From: Solirubrobacterales bacterium
GTDB lineage: Bacteria; Actinomycetota; Thermoleophilia; Solirubrobacterales; Solirubrobacteraceae
Reading direction: 5' to 3'
NCBI GenBank assembly: GCA_017354065.1
Contig: JAFMRN010000067.1
Location: 1 to 9,586 of the forward strand
DNA: 9,586 nucleotides
Made by a program: the position numbers and the translations under genes. The notes under the pieces were generated by a model that was not told the origin of the DNA, searched no databases, and was given only the letters and a program-made list of their open reading frames with translations. Below, one piece after another: positions 5,863 to 9,586 of the stretch; position 1 is the first letter of the stretch, and every line of letters starts with the position of its first letter.

Positions 5863-7145
5863 CTGCGGAGGACGCGCCGGTCGCCGACGGGGATCGCCGA
5901 CGCCAGCTGAACCGAATTCTCGTGAACCTCGGGGCGATCGTCGCCGTGAACCTGCTGTCGCTGGTGACCGGGCCGATCCTCGCCCACGCGCTCGGACCGC
6001 GGGACCGCGGGATCTTCGCCGCCGTGCTGCTGTGGCCGACCCTGGTCGGCTCGGCAGTGGATCTCGGCGTACAGGACTCGGTCACCTACTACACCTCAAG
6101 GGGAGACGTGGATCCCCGCTCAGTGCTGGCCGACAGCGCGCGCCTGGGCGTCTACCAGTCGATCGGAGCCGCGCTGGTCGGCGTGCCGCTGGTGTTCCTG
6201 ACGATGCACCGGTTCGGCTCCGCGGCCGTGCTCAGCGGGCTGATCTACCTGGCGGCCATGCCGTTCCAGATCTTCGCGATCTACCGGATGTACATCCTCA
6301 ACGGGCAGCACCGCTACAACCTGTTCAACTTCATCCAGGTATGGGTCTACCTGGCCACCGCGCTCGCCTACACGGGGCTGCTGATCGCGGGTGTGCTGAG
6401 CGTGCGCAGCGCCGCGATCTCAGCTGCGGCCTGCATCGCCAGCACCTGGGTCCTGAGCGTGCTGGTGATGCGCAACATGCCGGTTCGCGGTGCGCCGCAT
6501 GTGCCCGGGCTGTTGCGCAACCTGTGTACCTACGGGCTGCGCAGCTACGCCTCAAACCTGCCCCACATGCTGAATGACCGGGTCGACCAGCTGATCATCT
6601 CGGTCGTGCTACCCGCGCGGGAGCTGGGCCTCTACGTGGTGGCCGCGACGATCGCCTCCGCACCCGCGTATGTCGGGATGGCGGTCGCCAACTCGGTGCT
6701 GCCGACGCTCGCATCGCTGAAGACCAAGCAGGAGCAGGTCTCCGCCGCCCGCCGCTCGCTGGCCCTGACGGTGTTGTTGACCGCGGCGGCCGCCCTGGTG
6801 CTGATCGCGATCATGAACCCGTTCATCACCCTGATCTTCGGTCACGCCTTCCGAGGCGCGATCACGTCGGCCCGGATCCTGGTGCTGGGATCGATCGTGC
6901 TGTCCTCAACGCGCAGCTTCCACGGGCTGCTGAAGGGCCTCGGGCACCCGAGTGACGCCGGCTGGTCCGAGATCGGAGCTTTGGCGGTGACCTTCATCGG
7001 TCTCGCGATCAGCCTGCCGCTGCTGGGGATCGTCGGCGCCGCCTGGACCTCGCTGGCGGCCTACACCACCAGCACGCTGATTGGCGTCTACTGGGCCGCG
7101 CGCAGGCTGGAAGTGCACCCGCTGGCGCTGTTCTGGCGGATCTGA
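5859..7145 (+). CDS. polysaccharide flippase (Wzx/MATE-like, MVF superfamily)
   Basis: Predicted inner-membrane flippase that would move lipid-linked oligosaccharide across the membrane. It has 428 residues, a typical length, with about 12 hydrophobic segments (roughly 21-42, 53-72, 98-116, 122-142, 160-180, 184-204, 243-263, 266-285, 301-320, 335-352, 371-390 and 392-412). Family features are LGPRDRGIFAAVLLWPTL (45-62), near the first two segments, and RVDQLIISVVLPARELGLYVVA (241-262) at the start of the second half. The N-terminal ~19 residues are acidic then basic and should face the cytoplasm. The GTG start overlaps the previous stop (GTGA), implying translational coupling. The stop at 7143-7145 lies in CTGA, where the CTG is in frame with the following acyltransferase. 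Which glycan it moves is not determinable. Confidence 0.9.
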   Translation: MTAEDAPVADGDRRRQLNRILVNLGAIVAVNLLSLVTGPILAHALGPRDRGIFAAVLLWPTLVGSAVDLGVQDSVTYYTSRGDVDPRSVLADSARLGVYQSIGAALVGVPLVFLTMHRFGSAAVLSGLIYLAAMPFQIFAIYRMYILNGQHRYNLFNFIQVWVYLATALAYTGLLIAGVLSVRSAAISAAACIASTWVLSVLVMRNMPVRGAPHVPGLLRNLCTYGLRSYASNLPHMLNDRVDQLIISVVLPARELGLYVVAATIASAPAYVGMAVANSVLPTLASLKTKQEQVSAARRSLALTVLLTAAAALVLIAIMNPFITLIFGHAFRGAITSARILVLGSIVLSSTRSFHGLLKGLGHPSDAGWSEIGALAVTFIGLAISLPLLGIVGAAWTSLAAYTTSTLIGVYWAARRLEVHPLALFWRI

Positions 7146-7303
7146 TCCGGTTCTCCGATACGGTTTCGCACATTCCAGCCGACCCCTCATCCGAGCGTCC
7201 GCCGCTGAAGGTCGATCTGCGCCTGCACAGCACCCGGGCGGGGCTGCCCGGCGGCGACGACAAGGGCGGCCGCGGCTTCCTGATCCGCACGCTGTGGACG
7301 TTC
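7142..7303 (+). other. probable N-terminal coding extension of the acyltransferase, with possible CTG start in a CTGA overlap
   Basis: The acyltransferase frame is open from CTG at 7142-7144 to its first ordinary start codon, GTG 7304, with no ATG, GTG or TTG between. The 54 codons look coding. LPGGDDKGGRG at codons 35-45 and LIRTLWTFVNAIVF across the GTG resemble the N-terminus of WcaF-type proteins, which have about 25-30 residues before the point where GTG 7304 would begin. CTG 7142 overlaps the flippase TGA exactly as GTG or ATG does at the other three operon junctions. A second option is CTG 7217, which has TGAAGG (7206-7211) 5 bases upstream. From 7142 the protein would be 224 residues; from 7217, 199. 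Confidence 0.55.
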
Positions 7304-7816
7304 GTGAACGCGATTGTGTTCCTCAACCCCGTACTGCCCGCGTACGGGCTGAAGGCCAAGATCCTGCGCGCCTTTGGCGCCCGGATCGGGGAGGGGGTCG
7401 TGATCAAGCCCGGGGTCAACATCAAGTATCCGTGGTTCCTGACGATCGGCGAGCACAGCTGGATCGGTGAGCGGGTCTGGCTCGACTGCCTGTCCCCGCT
7501 GGACATCGGCAAGCACGTGGTGATCTCCCAGGGCTCGTATTTGAGCTGTGGCACCCACGACTGGGCCGACCCGGGGATGGGCAGCGTGATAGCGCCGATC
7601 AAGGTCGAGGACGGCGCCTGGATCGCCTCTCAGGCGCGGATCGCGGGCAACGTGACCGTCGGCCAGGAAGCGATTGTCGCGCTCGGGGGTGTGGTCTTCA
7701 CAGATCTGGAGCCGCGTGGCACCTACCGTGGCAACCCCGCCGTCAAGGTCGGCCGGCGCCGGATCCGCGACTACCCCGGGCCGCTCCGCCCGATGCAGCC
7801 GAAAAAGCCCGCGTGA
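7304..7816 (+). CDS. WcaF-like left-handed beta-helix acyltransferase (coordinates from first ordinary start codon)
   Basis: Predicted cytosolic O-acetyl- or acyltransferase of the hexapeptide-repeat family that would acylate a sugar hydroxyl of the glycan. From GTG 7304 the product has 170 residues. Visible features are LRAFGARIGEGVVIKP (21-36), YPWFLTIGEHSWIGE (42-56), DIGKHVVISQGSYLSCGTHDW (67-87, split here only for position) with His85 at the expected catalytic place, and VTVGQEAIVALGGVVF (117-132). The closing YRGNPAVKVGRRR is at 141-153. The layout follows E. coli WcaF (about 180 residues). The N-terminus is short by comparison, and the preceding 162 bases appear to belong to the same protein, so the annotated start is a minimum. 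The stop overlaps the FkbM start as GTGA. The acyl donor is probably acetyl-CoA by family, but the acceptor is unknown. Confidence 0.85.
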   Translation: MNAIVFLNPVLPAYGLKAKILRAFGARIGEGVVIKPGVNIKYPWFLTIGEHSWIGERVWLDCLSPLDIGKHVVISQGSYLSCGTHDWADPGMGSVIAPIKVEDGAWIASQARIAGNVTVGQEAIVALGGVVFTDLEPRGTYRGNPAVKVGRRRIRDYPGPLRPMQPKKPA

Positions 7817-8727
7817 GACAGTCATTCAGAGATCAGGTCCGGCTGCGCGCGCCGCGGTTGCTTGACGTGTACCAGCGTCAGATCGCGCCGCGCCTGCGCC
7901 GCGGAGACCGCACGCGCGAGCTGGCGGCTTGGGCCGGGCAGGGGCTCGAGCTGGTCTCCGCGCTGGGCGCGCATGGGATCCGCTTTGAACAGGACGGTGT
8001 CTGGATCGATGACGGCCTCGGCCTGCTGTGGGCCTATGAGCCGGGCCCGTTCTCCAGCACCCTGTGGGCCGAGCAGGGAGTCAACTATGAGCAGGCCGAG
8101 ATAGAGGCGCTGGCCGCGCTGCTGAAAGACGGCGGCACGCTGGTGGATGTCGGCGCCAACATCGGCCTGCACAGCGTCACCCTGACCAAGCGCATCCCGG
8201 GCCTGTCGGTCCAGGCCTTTGAGCCGGTGTCGGCCACGCTGTCGCTGCTGGAGCGCAACGCCGCCAAGAACGGCGTCTCCGGCCAGATCAGGACCCACCA
8301 CCTGGCCCTGTCGGACCACGACGGCGAGCTGCGCCTGACGACTCGCTATCAGGCCGGGAACTTCGTCGTCCCGGAGGGCGCCGACGCCGACGCACAGATG
8401 GTCGAGCGCGTTCCGACCCGCCGCCTTGACGACGTGCTCGGCTCCGACACGCCCGTGACCGCGATCAAATGCGACGTGGAAGGCGCCGAGCTGGACGTGC
8501 TGCGCGGCGCCACCGCTACGCTTGAGACACACCATCCAGCGATCCTGATCGAGATCGATCGCCGCTGGGCGGCACGTTATGGCAACAGTGCCGAGCAGGT
8601 CTTTGAGTTCCTCCACGCCCGCGGCTACAGTCACCGCCGCTTCATCGGGGAGCGTCTCTCAGACGCCGCTCCGACGCTTGGGGAAGACCTCCAGAGCAGC
8701 GCCAACTTTCTGTTCACCAAAGCATGA
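7813..8727 (+). CDS. FkbM-family SAM-dependent methyltransferase
   Basis: Predicted methyltransferase of the FkbM family, 304 residues; members O-methylate sugars, polyketides and other hydroxyls. The SAM motif I is LVDVGANIGLHSVTL (110-124). It is followed by the family's FEP at 136-138, LLERNAAKNG (145-154), and IKCDVEGAELDVLRG (218-232), the most diagnostic segment. PAILIEI follows at 242-248. The first ~100 residues, basic then aromatic-rich (GLLWAYEPGPFSSTLW at 70-85), are less conserved and may recognise the acceptor. The GTG start overlaps the acyltransferase stop (GTGA) and the stop overlaps the glycosyltransferase ATG (ATGA), so translation is probably coupled. With the genes at 5038 and 4100 it makes three methyltransferases within 4.6 kb. 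Acceptor unknown; surface-glycan methylation is the best contextual guess. Confidence 0.9.
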   Translation: MRQSFRDQVRLRAPRLLDVYQRQIAPRLRRGDRTRELAAWAGQGLELVSALGAHGIRFEQDGVWIDDGLGLLWAYEPGPFSSTLWAEQGVNYEQAEIEALAALLKDGGTLVDVGANIGLHSVTLTKRIPGLSVQAFEPVSATLSLLERNAAKNGVSGQIRTHHLALSDHDGELRLTTRYQAGNFVVPEGADADAQMVERVPTRRLDDVLGSDTPVTAIKCDVEGAELDVLRGATATLETHHPAILIEIDRRWAARYGNSAEQVFEFLHARGYSHRRFIGERLSDAAPTLGEDLQSSANFLFTKA

Positions 8728-9586
8728 GCGAGCTGACAGACGGCGTGGTGGTCGCCAACCCCGGCGGCATCACGTGGATGATCCATCAGGCTGCGACATT
8801 CGCCCGCCACGATGAGCTGGCCGCCTACATCTCACCGGCCGCGATCGCGCAGGCGCACCTGGACGAGCTGGAGCGCCGCCTGCCGGCAGCCTTGGCGGGG
8901 CCGCTCAGCGGCCAGCTGTCGCTGCGTGCAGTGCCCCCGGTGGTGCCCGCGCAGAAGGTTCGCCGCGCGGTCACGCCGACTGAGGTGGCCTATGTGCTTT
9001 CGCGCCGCCTCGGCTGGCCCGAGCGAGCCGTCAAGGCGCTGGTAAAGCGCGAGTCGCTCGGCTTTGACCGTGCCGTGAGCCGGCGCCTGACCCGCCCGGG
9101 CCGCCCCGCGGCGGTGATCGGCTACCAGTCAAACGCCGTGTCCACCTTCCGGGCCGCGGCCCGGCACGGGATCCTGCGCGTGCTGGACTATCCGATCGCC
9201 CACTTCGAGACGCTGGAGCAAGTCCTCTCGGAGGAGGCGCGGCTCGTGCCCGCCTACGCGGGCACGATGCAGACCGGCTATGAGCCCTGGAAGCGCCGCC
9301 GCTACGCGGAGGAGATCGCCACCGCCGACGGGATCATCATGCTCTCGCGCTACCAGCAGAGCACCTTTGAGGCCGCGGGCGTCGACCCGAAGCGGCTGTT
9401 CATCGCGCCGCTGGGCGTCGACCTTGAGCGCTTCACGCCGCGCGCCGAACCGGCCGAGGACCGCTTCCGGGTGATCTTCTGTGGCCAGATCACCCAGCGC
9501 AAGGGGATCTCCTACCTGGTGGAGGGCTTCAAACGCGCAGGCCTGCCCAACGCTGAGCTGCTGTTCGTGGGGATGCTGATAGGTGG
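8724..9586 (+). CDS. GT4-type glycosyltransferase, N-terminal part (3' end outside window)
   Basis: Predicted glycosyltransferase with a GT-B fold that would add a sugar from a nucleotide donor to the growing glycan. The frame is open from ATG 8724 to the right edge: 287 codons plus 2 bases. The N-terminal domain starts with GVVVANPGGITWMIHQAATF (7-26). The inter-domain region ADGIIMLSRYQQSTFEAAG (201-219), then LFIAPLGVDLERFTP (225-239), is the classic GT4 pattern. The C-terminal domain opens with VIFCGQITQRKGISYLVEGF (250-269), where Lys260-Gly261 match the donor-phosphate site. The acidic ExxxxxxxE motif expected later is beyond the window. The segment around 75-130 is notably Arg-rich and could lie against the membrane. 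The start is fixed by the ATGA overlap with the FkbM gene. Sugar specificity cannot be read from the sequence. Confidence 0.88.
   Translation, partial: MSELTDGVVVANPGGITWMIHQAATFARHDELAAYISPAAIAQAHLDELERRLPAALAGPLSGQLSLRAVPPVVPAQKVRRAVTPTEVAYVLSRRLGWPERAVKALVKRESLGFDRAVSRRLTRPGRPAAVIGYQSNAVSTFRAAARHGILRVLDYPIAHFETLEQVLSEEARLVPAYAGTMQTGYEPWKRRRYAEEIATADGIIMLSRYQQSTFEAAGVDPKRLFIAPLGVDLERFTPRAEPAEDRFRVIFCGQITQRKGISYLVEGFKRAGLPNAELLFVGMLIG

Noticed and set aside
7822..8634. 270-codon - strand ORF under the FkbM gene
   Set aside because: It is antisense to a gene with all FkbM motifs. The composition is the usual artefact of GC-rich third positions.
1..9586. Defence system, mobile element or phage module
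   Set aside because: No nuclease, transposase, integrase, toxin-antitoxin, terminal repeats or attachment-site duplications were found. All recognisable genes are envelope- or glycan-related.

Overview
The window is high-GC DNA that looks bacterial and probably actinobacterial. GTG starts, 4-base stop/start overlaps, and secreted delta-60 repeat proteins with Gly/Ser/Thr linkers recall Thermoleophilia/Solirubrobacterales. That placement is an inference from style, not a proven assignment. No tRNA, rRNA, CRISPR array, insertion sequence or phage gene was seen.

Layout. Left edge (2-916, +): the C-terminal part of a Gfo/Idh/MocA-type sugar oxidoreductase, cut by the window. After a 116-base, relatively AT-rich gap come two tandem + strand genes (1033-2277 and 2316-4097). 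Both encode exported proteins made of seven delta-60 repeats, probably seven-bladed beta-propellers. They are clear paralogues with the same short sixth blade. The first has a Sec-type signal peptide. The second has a lipobox and an extra basic C-terminal region. A lone - strand gene (4100-4888) encodes a class I SAM methyltransferase and converges on the second propeller gene with 2 bases between the stops.

A 149-base divergent gap (4889-5037) holds a putative - strand promoter and a strong imperfect hairpin with alternative pairings. From 5038 to the right edge runs a tightly packed + strand operon: RebM/UbiE-like SAM methyltransferase, Wzx/MATE-type polysaccharide flippase, WcaF-like hexapeptide acyltransferase, FkbM methyltransferase, and a GT4 glycosyltransferase cut by the window end. 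Three junctions are NTGA overlaps (GTGA, GTGA, ATGA). The fourth, flippase to acyltransferase, has a CTGA in the matching register, and coding similarity continues upstream of the first ordinary start codon. The acyltransferase may therefore begin at a CTG.

How the genes may work together: glycosyltransferase, acyltransferase, flippase and up to three methyltransferases fit assembly, decoration and export of a methylated and acylated surface glycan or glycolipid. The oxidoreductase could make or modify a sugar for it. The propellers may be envelope proteins that share the locus; a functional link is not shown by the sequence.
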